Shown here: positions 1 to 10,644 of the stretch, piece by piece | Layout of the letters: each line of letters starts with the position of its first letter | Position numbering within the stretch: the stretch's first letter is position 1 | Source: Helcococcus kunzii ATCC 51366 | GTDB taxonomy: Bacteria; Bacillota; Clostridia; Tissierellales; Peptoniphilaceae | DNA length: 64,000 nucleotides | Direction: 5' to 3' | NCBI RefSeq assembly: GCF_000245755.1 | Contig: NZ_JH601088.1 | Location: 1,358,697 to 1,422,696 of the forward strand | Translations under genes and position numbers: made by a program | The notes under the pieces: model-generated | What the model was told of the DNA's origin: nothing | The model's database searches: none | Seen by the model: the letters and a program-made list of their open reading frames with translations, nothing else

Positions 1-257
1 ATCGCAGAATGCTACTGCTTTACTTCCACCACTCATGCTCGATGCAGAGACGCATTTGTCTGCTCCCCTGCGACTCTTCGAGTCTTGTATCGCAAAATGC
101 TACTGCATAACTTCCCACTCAATTTCGCAAAGCGAAATTGGGTATCTTTCGCCGTAGCTTCCTACAAATCAGCTCTTCGAGCTTCTTTGGGAAGCCTCGC
201 GGTTGACCTACCTCAGCTCAAACTTCGCTACGCTCGTCTTCGCTGGATTAGGTCATA
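1..257. repeat. GC-richer intergenic region with short palindromes and a direct repeat
   Basis: No gene is supported here. The region is visibly richer in G and C than its neighbours. Positions 1-27 and 89-115 are imperfect direct copies (ATCGCAgAATGCTACTGC and ATCGCAaAATGCTACTGC, each followed by an ACTTCC motif). Three perfect small hairpins are present: GACTC-ttc-GAGTC at about 71-83, CAATTTCGC-aaa-GCGAAATTG at 120-140, and AGCTC-ttc-GAGCT at about 170-182. It lies just downstream of rpoD, so a hairpin could end that operon, although no clean U-tail is visible. It looks like degenerate dispersed repeat DNA. Confidence 0.5.
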
Positions 258-2285
258 CTAAAACCCTTCTAGGTAGTCTCTTATTTTATCACCTTTTCCT
301 GGTCTTTTTAGTTTTCTAATTGCTTTTGCTTCAATTTGTCTAATACGTTCTCTGGTTACGTCAAATTCTTTACCTACATCTTCAAGTGTTTTTGGTACAC
401 CATCGATTAAACCAAATCTTAGTTCGATTACTCTTTTTTCTCTTTCTGAAAGGGAAGAAAGAATGTCTTCTAATTGCTCTTTCAACATTGTTTGGTTTGC
501 TGCTTCATCTGGAGCTAACGCTCTTTCGTCTTCGATAAAGTCCCCTAAGTGGCTATCATCTTCTTCACCAATTGGTGCTTCTAGAGAAACTGGTTCTTGA
601 GCTATCTTTCTCACTTCTCTTACTTTATCAACATCGATATTCATTTCTTTTGCAATTTCTTCGTTTGTAGGTGTTCTACCTAATTCTTGAACCAATTGTC
701 TTTGTACTCTTACAAGTTTATTGATTGTTTCAACCATGTGAACAGGGATACGTATTGTACGCGCTTGGTCTGCAATAGCTCTAGTGATTGCTTGTCTAAT
801 CCACCATGTCGCATATGTGGAGAACTTAAATCCTCTCTTATAGTCGAATTTTTCTACAGCTTTCATTAAACCTAGATTACCTTCTTGAATTAAATCTAAG
901 AAGCTCATTCCACGTCCAACATATCTCTTCGCAATGGAAACAACAAGTCTTAAGTTTGTTTCGGCAAGCTTACCTTTGGCAGCTTTACCTATTCTGTATT
1001 TTTTCTTTAGATATTTAATGTCTTCATCTTCAAGTCCAGATCTTTGAATCATCTTTTCATTTAACTTACCTTTTTCAAAGATTTGTTTAATTACATCATA
1101 TTCGTCCATGCTTAAAGTACACATCAACTCATCTTCACAATTGCCATTGATTCTGTTTAAGATTTTTTCTAAACCAATGTCAAGATGTTTATAGTTGTCT
1201 TCTTCAAAGAACATTACAATTTTATTTTCTTTTTCATATCTTTCACGAACAAGTAAATCTGAATATACATAATATTTAAGAATGTCATACTTTGTTTCAG
1301 TAGATAACTTATCAACTTCATCAATTAAATCAACATCAAAATCTGAGAACTCATCAAAGAAATTGTACTCAGCATCTGATTTATCATTGATTTTTTTAGC
1401 TAATTTGATTATTTCTTCCTTATTAGCATAAGTAAATTCTGTATTGTCACCTTGTGATGAAACTTCTTTTCCATCTAAAATTAAAGTTTCACCTTCTGGA
1501 ATGACTAAATCAAATAGAATGGATTTTATCATTTCAATCGCAGTTGAAATGTCATTCATTTGATCATCTGTAAGTATTGTTTTATCTAATCTTGTAACAA
1601 TTAAATCGTTTAATGATTTTAGAATTTCTAATCCTTCTTTTTCTCTTTCAGTATCTTTATCTGGAGAATTTGTGAATTTCCTAATATAGTAAATGAACTT
1701 TAATTGATCTAAAGTTTCCTTATCAATTTCTTTACCATCTTCTAATAAAGCATTCCCAAAAATGATTTTCTTAGCTAAATCGAAATATGCTTGTTTTTTT
1801 GACAACTCTACTTCTTCATCAATTGTATATCTCTCACCTTGTACAGCTTTAAATGAGATATCTCCTTCTTCCATTTGTCTCGCTAAAACAATTTCATCTT
1901 TTTTTGATAATAGATTGACTTTACCAATTTCCTTTAGATACATTTTTACAGGGTCATCAACAAATGCCCCCTTAATTTCATTTAGATCATCACCCTCAGA
2001 ATAGTCCTCTTCATCATCGTAATCATCTGTATCATCAATACTATCATAATCAACTTCATCAAGATCGGCCTCTACTTCAACAAATCCATCTTTCAATAGA
2101 TCTATATCCATATCATTTAATTCTTTTTTTAGTTTTTCTACCTCATCCTCTTCAAGCTCTATATAACCATCAATTGACTCTAATTGAGAAATTAAAATTG
2201 TACCATTTTTATCTTCAGCCATTGATTTTGCTTCTTCTAAAATTGACAATCTTAAATTTTCTTGTTCAATATCTTTATCCTTCAT
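258..2285 (-). CDS. rpoD: Primary RNA polymerase sigma factor RpoD/SigA with large insertion
   Basis: Housekeeping sigma factor that directs RNA polymerase to -35/-10 promoters. Region 1.1-like acidic N-terminus is at residues 10-100, region 1.2 at about 111-142 ([16 protein letters not shown]), region 2 from about 440 ([20 protein letters not shown], then [13 protein letters not shown]), and regions 3 and 4 follow, ending in a helix-turn-helix ([17 protein letters not shown]). At 675 residues it is far longer than B. subtilis SigA (371). The excess is a non-conserved insertion at about 143-437, in the same place as the non-conserved region of E. coli sigma-70. It is the last gene of the operon. 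Its AGGAGG lies between the dnaG stop and its ATG, with a 12-nt gap. Identity is certain; the role of the insertion is unknown. Confidence 0.97.
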   Translation of the reverse strand: MKDKDIEQENLRLSILEEAKSMAEDKNGTILISQLESIDGYIELEEDEVEKLKKELNDMDIDLLKDGFVEVEADLDEVDYDSIDDTDDYDDEEDYSEGDDLNEIKGAFVDDPVKMYLKEIGKVNLLSKKDEIVLARQMEEGDISFKAVQGERYTIDEEVELSKKQAYFDLAKKIIFGNALLEDGKEIDKETLDQLKFIYYIRKFTNSPDKDTEREKEGLEILKSLNDLIVTRLDKTILTDDQMNDISTAIEMIKSILFDLVIPEGETLILDGKEVSSQGDNTEFTYANKEEIIKLAKKINDKSDAEYNFFDEFSDFDVDLIDEVDKLSTETKYDILKYYVYSDLLVRERYEKENKIVMFFEEDNYKHLDIGLEKILNRINGNCEDELMCTLSMDEYDVIKQIFEKGKLNEKMIQRSGLEDEDIKYLKKKYRIGKAAKGKLAETNLRLVVSIAKRYVGRGMSFLDLIQEGNLGLMKAVEKFDYKRGFKFSTYATWWIRQAITRAIADQARTIRIPVHMVETINKLVRVQRQLVQELGRTPTNEEIAKEMNIDVDKVREVRKIAQEPVSLEAPIGEEDDSHLGDFIEDERALAPDEAANQTMLKEQLEDILSSLSEREKRVIELRFGLIDGVPKTLEDVGKEFDVTRERIRQIEAKAIRKLKRPGKGDKIRDYLEGF

Positions 2286-2297
2286 AATTCCTCCTGA

Positions 2298-4037
2298 CTA
2301 AGTCAATCTTTGCAATAGACTTGTATACTCTGAAATTAAACTCTTATCATTTTTTTTGGTTTTAAGCTCTTCCTTGATTTCTCTTATACGAGATTTCAAT
2401 CTAAACTTCTCAACCCTCTCTTTTAGCTCTTCAAGTACACCATCTAAACTAGACTCACTATTTTTTGCAGCTTCATAATCTTTTTCAAGATTTAAGCTCT
2501 TAAAAACATCTAAACTTGTAACAGATTCAACCAAACTTTGATTTAAATACATATCGGTAATTTTAGAATATATTTCTTTTAGAGCAGCATCTTCTATAAA
2601 ATCTGATTCTGAACTTAATTTTTCAAAATTTTCTTTATTTAGAAGTGAATATATAATAATTTCTTTCTCTAGTTTAATTCTATGATTATCAATATAATTT
2701 ACCTTCTTAGGCGCAACCTTATTTGATATATACCCATTACTCTGTCTTTTTATATTTGTTTTATATTTTTCCTTACTTTTATTCTTTTCTATTTCTTTAT
2801 TTACATCTATTCTAAGAGAATCTGTAGTCACACCGATAAATTTCGCTGACTTATCTATGTATAAATCTCTAATCACATTTCCTTGAATAGTTGATAAAAA
2901 CATAATGATTTCATTAATAAATTCGATTTTATTATTTGTTGATTCCATAAGTTTATTTAACTTAAAATCAATAGGTGTAGTCGCTTTATCCATTAACTTT
3001 TCAAAAGCTTCCTTACCATATTTTTTAATATATTCATCCGGATCCATATCATCTGGAAATTCTAATATACCAAGATGTACATCCATATTTTTAAATATAT
3101 CAATAGCACGTAGTGTTGCCTTTACCCCTGCTGTATCGCCATCATAGGCTATAAAAATTTCGTTGGAATATCTCTTTATCATCCTAGCTTGATCTTCTGT
3201 TAAAGCAGTACCTAAGGTAGCTAATGCATAGTCAATGCCTTTGTTATATAAGGCGATGACATCCATATATCCTTCAACTAAAATAACCTTATTTCTTCTA
3301 TTTCTATTTACAACATTTACTCCATAAATGTTTTTTCCTTTGATGAAAATATCTGATTCTGGAGAGTTTATGTATTTTATCTTATGATCTATTAACGTCC
3401 TACCACCAAATCCAATAACTTTATTTTTATTATTAAGTATTGGAAACATTAGTCTATCTCTAAACTTATCATAATATCTGTCATTTGATTCTCCGATAAG
3501 TCCCAAATCCAACATATCTTTTTCTTCAAAGCCATTTTCTTTTAGAAATGCATAGAGGCTATTGTCATTTCTTGCATAACCTAAAAAATATTTATTTAAA
3601 ACTTTTTTATCTAAACCTCTTTTTGCTAGATATTCTTGTGGAAAATCATAAGTAAGAAGATTTTTAAAATAAAATTTCGCAGCCAAAGAATTGATCTCAT
3701 AATATTTATTGTTTCTATTGACTCTATCTTTGGAATACTCTGTTTCTTCGAGCACCACTCCTAATTTATCCGCAATAAATTTGATAGCATCAATATATCC
3801 TAAATTTTCTATTTTCATTATAAATGAAATAGCATCTCCACCTTCATGGCAGCCAAAACAATGAAAATTGTTTTTTTCTCTATTTACCATAAAAGAAGGA
3901 GTCTTTTCATTATGAAATGGGCACAACCCTTTGAAACTGGATCCTGCCCTTTTTAAGTTTACATATTCTGATATTAGATCTACAATATCTATTCTATCTT
4001 TTAAATCATTTATTTGCTGTTCAGGAATAAAGCCCAT
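2298..4037 (-). CDS. dnaG: DNA primase DnaG
   Basis: Synthesises RNA primers at the replication fork. The N-terminal CHC2 zinc finger is visible (CPFHNEKTPSF, then HCFGCHEGGD), followed by the TOPRIM catalytic core (VILVEGYMDVIALY and the acidic IAYDGDTAG). The divergent C-terminal part should be the helicase-interaction domain. The length of 579 residues is normal. The start ATG is preceded by GGGGGAT. It sits between ppsR and rpoD, the classic dnaG-rpoD macromolecular-synthesis pair, and is presumably cotranscribed with both. Confidence 0.97.
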   Translation of the reverse strand: MGFIPEQQINDLKDRIDIVDLISEYVNLKRAGSSFKGLCPFHNEKTPSFMVNREKNNFHCFGCHEGGDAISFIMKIENLGYIDAIKFIADKLGVVLEETEYSKDRVNRNNKYYEINSLAAKFYFKNLLTYDFPQEYLAKRGLDKKVLNKYFLGYARNDNSLYAFLKENGFEEKDMLDLGLIGESNDRYYDKFRDRLMFPILNNKNKVIGFGGRTLIDHKIKYINSPESDIFIKGKNIYGVNVVNRNRRNKVILVEGYMDVIALYNKGIDYALATLGTALTEDQARMIKRYSNEIFIAYDGDTAGVKATLRAIDIFKNMDVHLGILEFPDDMDPDEYIKKYGKEAFEKLMDKATTPIDFKLNKLMESTNNKIEFINEIIMFLSTIQGNVIRDLYIDKSAKFIGVTTDSLRIDVNKEIEKNKSKEKYKTNIKRQSNGYISNKVAPKKVNYIDNHRIKLEKEIIIYSLLNKENFEKLSSESDFIEDAALKEIYSKITDMYLNQSLVESVTSLDVFKSLNLEKDYEAAKNSESSLDGVLEELKERVEKFRLKSRIREIKEELKTKKNDKSLISEYTSLLQRLT

Positions 4038-4055
4038 TTTATCCCCCTATCTAAG

Positions 4056-4859
4056 CTAATTTTCAATTTGTTCTATCACTCTTGCAGCTGTCTCTTCAAT
4101 AGTTGATGATGAAACATCAATAACAGTACAACATAATTCTTCATACAAATCTTTAGCGTATTTTAATTCTTCTTGAATTCTTTCATCACTAGCATATGAT
4201 GATTGAGGACTCAAACCTAAAGTTACCAATCTTTGATTTCTTATTTCATTTAATTTTTCAGGATTAATAATTAATCCAATTATTCTTTTTCTTTCAACTT
4301 CATAAATTTCTTTTGGAATGGCAATTTCTGGAACTAATGGCAAATTAGCCACTTTATATGATTTATTAGCTAAATACACTGAAAGTGGAGTCTTTGAAGT
4401 TCTTGAAACTCCAAGCAAAACTATATCCGCTTCTAAGAACCCCTTTGGATTTTTACCATCATCAAAATTCATCGCAAATTCTATAGCTTCAATTTTATCA
4501 AAATAGCTATTATCTAAATCTCTCATCAAACCTATTTGTCTATCGGCCTTTACGCCTAAGAAATTTTCCATTTCTGTGATAGGTCTTAAAAGTAAATCTA
4601 CTACAAGTAGATTTTCATTTTCATAACTTTTAATCTTCTCTACTACAGCTTCTGCAACAACCGTCATCAAAACAATAGTTTTATTTTCAGAATTATTTCT
4701 GTCAATGGGACCTAATATTTTTTCTACTTGTTCAGCTTCTACGATATTAGAAAATCTTTTTCTTGAGAAATTTGCTTGTTTAAATTGTATAGCAATCGCA
4801 TTTGCAAGTTGATTGGCGGTCTCACCAGTTGAATCTGAAATCACATATAAATTAATCAT
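4056..4859 (-). CDS. Pyruvate phosphate dikinase / PEP synthase regulatory protein (DUF299)
   Basis: Bifunctional kinase/pyrophosphorylase family (B. subtilis YqfL, E. coli PpsR) that switches pyruvate phosphate dikinase or PEP synthase off and on by threonine phosphorylation. The N-terminal family signature ISDSTGETANQLA and the central P-loop-like GVSRTSKTPLSVYLANKS are clear, and the length (about 267 residues) is normal. A GTG at 4862 directly precedes ATG 4859. The ATG is chosen because the GAGG ribosome binding site is too close to the GTG. It follows glyS at once: the glyS TAG occupies 4862-4864. The target dikinase is not in the window. The PPi-type phosphofructokinase at 39.9-41.1 kb fits a PPi-based glycolysis. 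Confidence 0.9.
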   Translation of the reverse strand: MINLYVISDSTGETANQLANAIAIQFKQANFSRKRFSNIVEAEQVEKILGPIDRNNSENKTIVLMTVVAEAVVEKIKSYENENLLVVDLLLRPITEMENFLGVKADRQIGLMRDLDNSYFDKIEAIEFAMNFDDGKNPKGFLEADIVLLGVSRTSKTPLSVYLANKSYKVANLPLVPEIAIPKEIYEVERKRIIGLIINPEKLNEIRNQRLVTLGLSPQSSYASDERIQEELKYAKDLYEELCCTVIDVSSSTIEETAARVIEQIEN

Positions 4860-4861
4860 CA

Positions 4862-6934
4862 CTACCTCACTATTTCAATCGGATTAAACATTCTCATAAT
4901 CCTATCACTAACAGTTTTTACAATAGATAATCTGTTTTTCTTTACATTCTCATCTTCTGCCATAATTAAAGTATTGTCAAGATAATTATTTAATGATTTC
5001 GCAATATCTGTAATTATCATAAACGCATCTGTATACTTGCTTTCATTATATAATTTATCAAATTTATCTAATACAGCAATTTCTTCATAAATAGCTTTAT
5101 CTTCTTCTAATAAAAATTCTTCATTGATATCTGTATTTTCTGCTTTTTGTGAAATATTTACAATTCTCACAAACTTTTCAACATTAGCATCAAATTGATG
5201 TTTATTTTTTGCCATTTCATCAAAGAATTTAACTTTACCATACGCTTCACAAACATCGTCATTATATACAGCAAGTACAGAATCGATGATATCGTATCTA
5301 TATCCTTCATCAAGCATTAAGTTTTTAAGTCTTGCAGATATAAATGCTTCGATTTTGTCAGTTACTTCGTTATAATCAAAAGTTTCACCGAAGTTTTCAA
5401 CATAATTATATAAAGCATCTTTAATAATATCCCTTAAACTTACCTTAATTTTATTTTTTAGAAGAATATTGATTATACCAAGTACAGCCCTTCTTTGTCC
5501 ATACATATCTTGTGAACCAGTAACTTCAATACCTTGTGAATATAATCCTGCAATATTATCAATCTTATCTGCTATTGATAATAGTATACCACTTGTTGTT
5601 GAAGGAAGCTCTCCTCCGGATTTAACAGGCATGTATTGCTCTTCAATCGCTTTTGCAACCAATGGATTTTCTCCACTATGTTCTGCAAATATTTTTCCCA
5701 TTACACCTTGTAGCTCAGTAAATTCAATAACTGTATTAGTTACCAAATCTGCTTTTGATAGATAAGCCGCTCTTTTAGCGATATCCTTCACTTCATTACC
5801 ACAGCCAAAATCTCTACCAATTGATTCAACTAGTTTCATCAACCTATGAGTCTTATCAAGCATATTACCAAGACCTTCATGATATCCAAGATGTTCTAAT
5901 TCAGGAACATAGTCTTCAAGCGGAATGGATATATCCTTTTCGTAGAAGAATTTAGCATCTTCTAGTCTTGCGATTAATACTTTTTTATTGCCTTCAACTA
6001 CATTTGATATGCCCTTGCTATCTCCATTTCTTACCGCTATAAAGAATGGAAGCAAATCTCCATTATCATCTTCCACCGGATAATATCTTTGATGATCTTT
6101 CATAGGTGTAACGATAACTTCCTTTGGTAAAGCAAGGTATTCATTGTTGATTTCACCTATAAATGGTGTTGGGTACTCATTGATATTGATTAACTCTTCA
6201 AGTAAATCTTCATCTTCATGATAATTTCCGCCTTTTTCTTTAGCAAGTCTATTAATTCCTTTTAATATCATGCTTCTTCTCTCTTCTTCAGAAATTATCA
6301 CATAGTTTTCTGCTAATTTTTCTTTATATTCATCGATTGAATTTATTTCAATCGCATTACTTCCTAAAGTTCTATGACCTTTAGTTATATTTGAAACTCT
6401 AATACCCTCTAAATCAAATGATAAAATTTCATCATCTAAAAGTGAAACTATCCATCTAATCGGACGTAAAAATCTTAAATTCTTTCCACCCCATCTCATT
6501 TGTCTTGGATTTGAAATAGATTTTATAGTATTTGGAATTTCTTTCTTTAGCACTTCTTTAATATCTTTAGTTTCGTTTTTAATATTAGCGAAAATATATT
6601 CTACTCCGCCTATTTCCTCATATACAATATCGGATAGATCAATATTTTTACTTTTCATAAATCCTTCAAGTGCTCTTGTTGGGTTTCCCTCTTCATCAAA
6701 AGCAATTTTCTTTGAAGGTCCTTTTATTTTTTCAACACTATTTTCTTCAAGAGGCTCTATACCTTCAACTAAAATAGCGAATCTTCTTGGAGTACTATTA
6801 ATTGTAAGACTTTCATAAGTATAATTATTTTCCTTCAAAAACTTATCTATTAAATTATTAAATTGTCTTTGAGTTGGTTTTATAAATTTGGCAGGAAATT
6901 CCTCAACACCAATTTCTAATAAATAATTACTCAT
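4862..6934 (-). CDS. glyS: Glycyl-tRNA synthetase beta subunit
   Basis: Beta chain of the alpha2-beta2 bacterial glycyl-tRNA synthetase, mainly responsible for tRNA(Gly) recognition. It begins [18 protein letters not shown], which is characteristic, has the conserved block [20 protein letters not shown] at about residues 140-160, and contains an HD-like middle region. The length of 690 residues is normal. Its ATG overlaps the end of glyQ by 8 nt (ATGAGTAA), so the two subunits are probably translationally coupled. Gene order glyQ-glyS-ppsR-dnaG-rpoD matches Bacillus except that ccpN is absent. Confidence 0.97.
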   Translation of the reverse strand: MSNYLLEIGVEEFPAKFIKPTQRQFNNLIDKFLKENNYTYESLTINSTPRRFAILVEGIEPLEENSVEKIKGPSKKIAFDEEGNPTRALEGFMKSKNIDLSDIVYEEIGGVEYIFANIKNETKDIKEVLKKEIPNTIKSISNPRQMRWGGKNLRFLRPIRWIVSLLDDEILSFDLEGIRVSNITKGHRTLGSNAIEINSIDEYKEKLAENYVIISEEERRSMILKGINRLAKEKGGNYHEDEDLLEELININEYPTPFIGEINNEYLALPKEVIVTPMKDHQRYYPVEDDNGDLLPFFIAVRNGDSKGISNVVEGNKKVLIARLEDAKFFYEKDISIPLEDYVPELEHLGYHEGLGNMLDKTHRLMKLVESIGRDFGCGNEVKDIAKRAAYLSKADLVTNTVIEFTELQGVMGKIFAEHSGENPLVAKAIEEQYMPVKSGGELPSTTSGILLSIADKIDNIAGLYSQGIEVTGSQDMYGQRRAVLGIINILLKNKIKVSLRDIIKDALYNYVENFGETFDYNEVTDKIEAFISARLKNLMLDEGYRYDIIDSVLAVYNDDVCEAYGKVKFFDEMAKNKHQFDANVEKFVRIVNISQKAENTDINEEFLLEEDKAIYEEIAVLDKFDKLYNESKYTDAFMIITDIAKSLNNYLDNTLIMAEDENVKKNRLSIVKTVSDRIMRMFNPIEIVR

Positions 6935-7811
6935 TGTCTGCCCCTTTTCTCAATAGCGGAAAATCTAATTGTTCTCTTTTTTCTAAATGATTTTCTGCCA
7001 CTCTTTTTGCTAAATTTCTTACTTTTTGAATGTAATTATTTCTGTCTGAAACAGAAATAGCACCTCTTGCATCTAACACATTAAAAATATGTGAGCATTT
7101 CAACACATAGTCATATACTGGCATAACTAACTTTAATTCATTTAATCTCTTCGCTTCTTCTTCATACTTATGAAATGAATCTTCCAACATATCAATATCT
7201 GCTTCTTCAAAAGAATATACAGAATTTTCATATTCTGCAGTAGAGAATAAATCCCCATAAGTTATATTTTCATTCCACTTTAATTCATATACTGAATCTA
7301 CATTTTGAATGTACATCGCAAGTCTTTCAATACCCATAGTGATCTCACCTGATTCAATTTCAAGTGGAATACCACCTATTTGTTGGAAATATGTGAATTG
7401 AGTGATTTCCATACCGTCTAGCCATACTTCCCAACCTACTCCCCAAGCACCAAGTGTTGGTGATTCCCAGTTGTCTTCGACAAATCTGATATCATGTATT
7501 GTTGGGTCTATACCAATAATTTCTAATGATTTTAAATACAAATCTTGTATGTCTTCAGGTGTTGGTTTTAATATAATTTGTAATTGATGGTGTTGATACA
7601 ATCTATTTGGATTTTCTCCATAACGTCCATCCGCTGGTCTTCTTGAAGGCTCAACATAAACTGTATTCCATGGTTCTGGTCCTAATGCACGTAAAAAAGT
7701 GTGCGGATTCATTGTACCTGCACCTTTTTCAATATCATAAGGTTCTAAAATTATTGCACCTTTTGAAGCCCAGTATGTCTTCAACTTCTCCATCATTTCC
7801 TGTAAATACAT
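6927..7811 (-). CDS. glyQ: Glycyl-tRNA synthetase alpha subunit
   Basis: Catalytic alpha chain that activates glycine and charges tRNA(Gly). Diagnostic motifs are [38 protein letters not shown] and [14 protein letters not shown] start at 7832 is possible but would place the ribosome binding site GGAGG (7819-7823) inside the coding region. The ATG at 7811, 7 nt after GGAGG, gives the usual N-terminus [14 protein letters not shown]. The gene follows recO by 13 nt and overlaps glyS. Confidence 0.97.
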   Translation of the reverse strand: MYLQEMMEKLKTYWASKGAIILEPYDIEKGAGTMNPHTFLRALGPEPWNTVYVEPSRRPADGRYGENPNRLYQHHQLQIILKPTPEDIQDLYLKSLEIIGIDPTIHDIRFVEDNWESPTLGAWGVGWEVWLDGMEITQFTYFQQIGGIPLEIESGEITMGIERLAMYIQNVDSVYELKWNENITYGDLFSTAEYENSVYSFEEADIDMLEDSFHKYEEEAKRLNELKLVMPVYDYVLKCSHIFNVLDARGAISVSDRNNYIQKVRNLAKRVAENHLEKREQLDFPLLRKGADNE

Positions 7812-7824
7812 TGCTTTTCCTCCA

Positions 7825-8568
7825 CTATTCAATACCTTCTAATTTTGTAAATGATTTATATGAACTTGGTATCGAAATATCTGTATTGTATATAATAAAA
7901 TCTATAAGTAATTTAAATATTTTTCTTTCGTCTATTTCATCATCTATTATAGCAGTATTTTCGTAAACTTCTACTAAAATATTGCATATATACTTGTATT
8001 CATCAACTGTAAGAGCTATATTATTGATTTTTTTACAATCTTCACAAACTATACCGCCATTTTCTAATGAAAAATAAACACTTCTAAATTGTCTTTTTCC
8101 GCACTTACTACACGCGTTCAGTACAGGTTTATATCCTAACATAGAAATATATTTTATCAAAAACATATTTGTTAATTTTAAATAATTTTCTTCTAATCCA
8201 AAGTATTTCATGGTTTTAATTAGTAATTCATATACTACTTTAATTTCTTCATTCTTAAATGTCGTACGTTCTATTATATCAAAAAACATTTGGATTAAGT
8301 ATATTTTTTTTATATTACTTCTTATATGAGAATTATATTCTATAATTTCACCATCATTTAAATAGTAAAATTTCTTCGATTTTCTTAAATCAAAATTTAC
8401 TTCTGTAAAAATAGAAATCAGATTTAATTTTTTTGATTTGGGATTTTTTGCACCTCTAGCCATCACCGAAATAATACCTCTTTCATATGAAAAAACGGTT
8501 AAGATTTTACTCGTTTCTCCATAATCAACGGCTCTTATCACAATCCCTCTAATATTATCTATATCCAA
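7825..8568 (-). CDS. recO: DNA repair protein RecO
   Basis: Recombination mediator of the RecFOR pathway. It binds single-stranded DNA and SSB and helps load RecA. It has an N-terminal OB-fold ([20 protein letters not shown]), a helical core and a four-cysteine zinc motif (CSKCGKRQF and CEDCKK at about residues 150-180). The length of 247 residues is typical. Its start overlaps the end of era by 14 nt, and glyQ follows closely, as in Bacillus. Confidence 0.95.
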   Translation of the reverse strand: MDIDNIRGIVIRAVDYGETSKILTVFSYERGIISVMARGAKNPKSKKLNLISIFTEVNFDLRKSKKFYYLNDGEIIEYNSHIRSNIKKIYLIQMFFDIIERTTFKNEEIKVVYELLIKTMKYFGLEENYLKLTNMFLIKYISMLGYKPVLNACSKCGKRQFRSVYFSLENGGIVCEDCKKINNIALTVDEYKYICNILVEVYENTAIIDDEIDERKIFKLLIDFIIYNTDISIPSSYKSFTKLEGIE

Positions 8569-9439
8569 AATCCTTTACCCTTGAATCTTTTTTACGCCAG
8601 TCTTTTGCAACTTTTACCCATATTTTTAGATTTACTTTAGCGTCTAATAAATTTTCTATATCTCTTCTCGCTTCTATACCAATTTTCTTAAGCATAGATC
8701 CGCCCTTACCGATAACCATTCCCTTATGAGAGTTTTGCTCAACGTAAAGATTAACTTCGATTTGCATCTTTTCATTTTCATTTTCAGAAATCTTCATAAC
8801 TTCGACTGCTATCCCATGTGGGATTTCATCGAACATATTTCTTAAAACTTTTTCTCTTACAATCTCTGCTATAATATTTCTCTCTGGCTGATCAGTAATC
8901 ATATCCGCAGGATAATACATAGGACCTTCTTCAAGCAATTCATAAAGCACTTCAAGATATTTATCATAATTAGTTTTCTCTAAGGCTGAAATAGGTACTA
9001 TCCTATCAAATTTATCCATCTCTTTGTACTTGTTTATGATATTGTCAATTTGATCTTGACTTTCTGCAATATCAATCTTATTTACTAATAATATAGTTTT
9101 TGTATCTACTCCATCTAGTATATCAAGAATATATTGGTCTAATTTTCCAATATCCTCACTTAAATCAACAATAAATGTCACTATATCAACTTCATTTAAC
9201 GTACTTTTGGACACACTAAGCATATAATCGCCAAGTTTATTTTTTGGCATTTGTATACCTGGAGTATCTAAAAATACACATTGCATATTATCAGTTGTCA
9301 ATACCATTTGTATTTTGTTTCTAGTTGTTTGAGGTTTATCGGAAATTATCGAAATTTTTTCTCCAATTAAACCATTTAAAAGCGTTGATTTACCAACATT
9401 TGGTCTACCAATCACTGTAATAAATCCTGATTTAAACAT
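8555..9439 (-). CDS. era: GTPase Era
   Basis: Essential GTPase that binds the 3' end of 16S rRNA and acts in 30S subunit maturation. The G1 motif is GRPNVGKST, switch/G2 is KPQTTRNKI, G3 is DTPG, and G4 is NKID. A C-terminal KH domain contains the GKGGSML loop. The length of 294 residues is normal. AGGAGAAAT precedes the ATG. It lies between the dgkA-PAP2 fusion and recO. Confidence 0.97.
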   Translation of the reverse strand: MFKSGFITVIGRPNVGKSTLLNGLIGEKISIISDKPQTTRNKIQMVLTTDNMQCVFLDTPGIQMPKNKLGDYMLSVSKSTLNEVDIVTFIVDLSEDIGKLDQYILDILDGVDTKTILLVNKIDIAESQDQIDNIINKYKEMDKFDRIVPISALEKTNYDKYLEVLYELLEEGPMYYPADMITDQPERNIIAEIVREKVLRNMFDEIPHGIAVEVMKISENENEKMQIEVNLYVEQNSHKGMVIGKGGSMLKKIGIEARRDIENLLDAKVNLKIWVKVAKDWRKKDSRVKDFGYR

Positions 9440-9446
9440 ATTTCTC

Positions 9447-10196
9447 CTAATAAAATTTTATAAACAATATTAAAGCAATTACTACACCCATGATTGCACC
9501 GCCAACTATTTCCTTAACTGTATGGATTTTGGCTTCATAACGAGACTCTGCAACTAAAAAGGCTAAGAAAAACAATATTACACCAATAGTAATATTTTTA
9601 GATAATATTGTGCCTATTGAGGCAAGATTAAACGCTATTGATGTATGACCAGATACAGTACCTCCTTGAAGATGTGTTGTATGTTTTTTATAAAATATAC
9701 CTTTAATTAATAAGGTTAATAATAAAACTAAACCAATAGAGATAACTGCCAAGTGTTCGCTACTATGCATTACCTTTGAAAATACTGACTTTGTCAAAAA
9801 TATTTTCTTGATTTTTGGATATAAAAGTAAATATCCAACAAATACAGAATTTATCGCCATAAGCATAACTGCTCCCGCCGAAATATCTTTAGTCTTCTTT
9901 GCAAGCTCATTATATTTACCGCCACTTGCCAAATCAGTAAGCGTCTCAATCGAAGTATTAATCAGCTCCGCAACAATCACAAGCATCATTGTAATCGCAA
10001 TAATTATTAGCTCAACTCTAGTAAAATCAAGTATAAATGAAACCGCCATAACTAGAATAGCAGAAATTATGTGCACTTTCATGTTTCTTTCGGTATTTAC
10101 ACTTTCTACTATCCCATTTATTGCGTTATTAAATGAAGCGATAATACTATCATTATTTTTTATCTTATTGGTCTCATGATTATCATAATTTTTCAT
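9447..10196 (-). CDS. Fusion of DgkA-type lipid kinase and PAP2 phosphatase
   Basis: Membrane protein with two domains. Residues about 20-125 match prokaryotic diacylglycerol/undecaprenol kinase (NAINGIVESVNTERNMKVH; AELINTSIETLTD; KDISAGAVM). Residues about 140-249 match the PAP2 phosphatase fold, with TVSGHTS at about 184-190 and SRYEAKIHTVKE, in which Glu replaces the usual Asp of the SRx5Hx3D motif. The kinase would make undecaprenyl phosphate or phosphatidic acid, and the phosphatase would dephosphorylate a lipid (pyro)phosphate. The substrate is not shown by the sequence. It overlaps ybeY by 14 nt and sits at the usual dgkA position upstream of era. Confidence 0.85.
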   Translation of the reverse strand: MKNYDNHETNKIKNNDSIIASFNNAINGIVESVNTERNMKVHIISAILVMAVSFILDFTRVELIIIAITMMLVIVAELINTSIETLTDLASGGKYNELAKKTKDISAGAVMLMAINSVFVGYLLLYPKIKKIFLTKSVFSKVMHSSEHLAVISIGLVLLLTLLIKGIFYKKHTTHLQGGTVSGHTSIAFNLASIGTILSKNITIGVILFFLAFLVAESRYEAKIHTVKEIVGGAIMGVVIALILFIKFY

Positions 10197-10644
10197 TTTT
10201 AAATATTCCTAATTTCTTCATTATTTCTTTTTCTTTTGTTCTCATTTCAAGTTTATCATCTTCTTCAATATGATCATAACCCAAAAGATGCAATAAAGAA
10301 TGTACCGTTAAATAAATTAGTTCTCTTTCTTCAGAGTGATTAAAATCCTTGGCTTGTTCTTTCACTCTTTCAACACAGATTACAATATCACCTAACATGC
10401 CCTCTTCTGGAATGTCCTCTCTTTCAAAAAGAGGAAAGCTTAAAACATCTGTCACACTATCATTATTTCTATACTCTTTATTTAGTTTTCTTATTTCTTC
10501 TTCATTTACTATTGAAATTGAAATTTCATAATTTAATCCATAACCTAGATGCTCTAGGCTTGTTTTAATCGCATTTTGAATTTGTTCTTCAAATTTTTCA
10601 TCTAACTTAATAAGATTATTTTGATTGTCTATTAGTATTTCCAT
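10183..10644 (-). CDS. ybeY: Endoribonuclease YbeY
   Basis: Metal-dependent endoribonuclease for 16S rRNA 3'-end maturation and ribosome quality control. The zinc-binding motif HSLLHLLGYDH (HxxxHxxGxxH) is intact near residues 115-125. An in-frame ATG at 10680 exists, but the ATG at 10644 is preferred because AGAGGA lies 6 nt ahead of it and it gives the normal N-terminus MEILIDNQ. It overlaps the end of phoH by 29 nt. The 7TM-HD gene (pgpH) that separates phoH and ybeY in Bacillus is absent. Confidence 0.93.
   Translation of the reverse strand: MEILIDNQNNLIKLDEKFEEQIQNAIKTSLEHLGYGLNYEISISIVNEEEIRKLNKEYRNNDSVTDVLSFPLFEREDIPEEGMLGDIVICVERVKEQAKDFNHSEERELIYLTVHSLLHLLGYDHIEEDDKLEMRTKEKEIMKKLGIFKNEKL

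Noticed and set aside
6927..7832. T-box leader for glyQS
   Set aside because: glyQ follows recO by 13 nt inside an operon, leaving no room for a T-box; none was seen.
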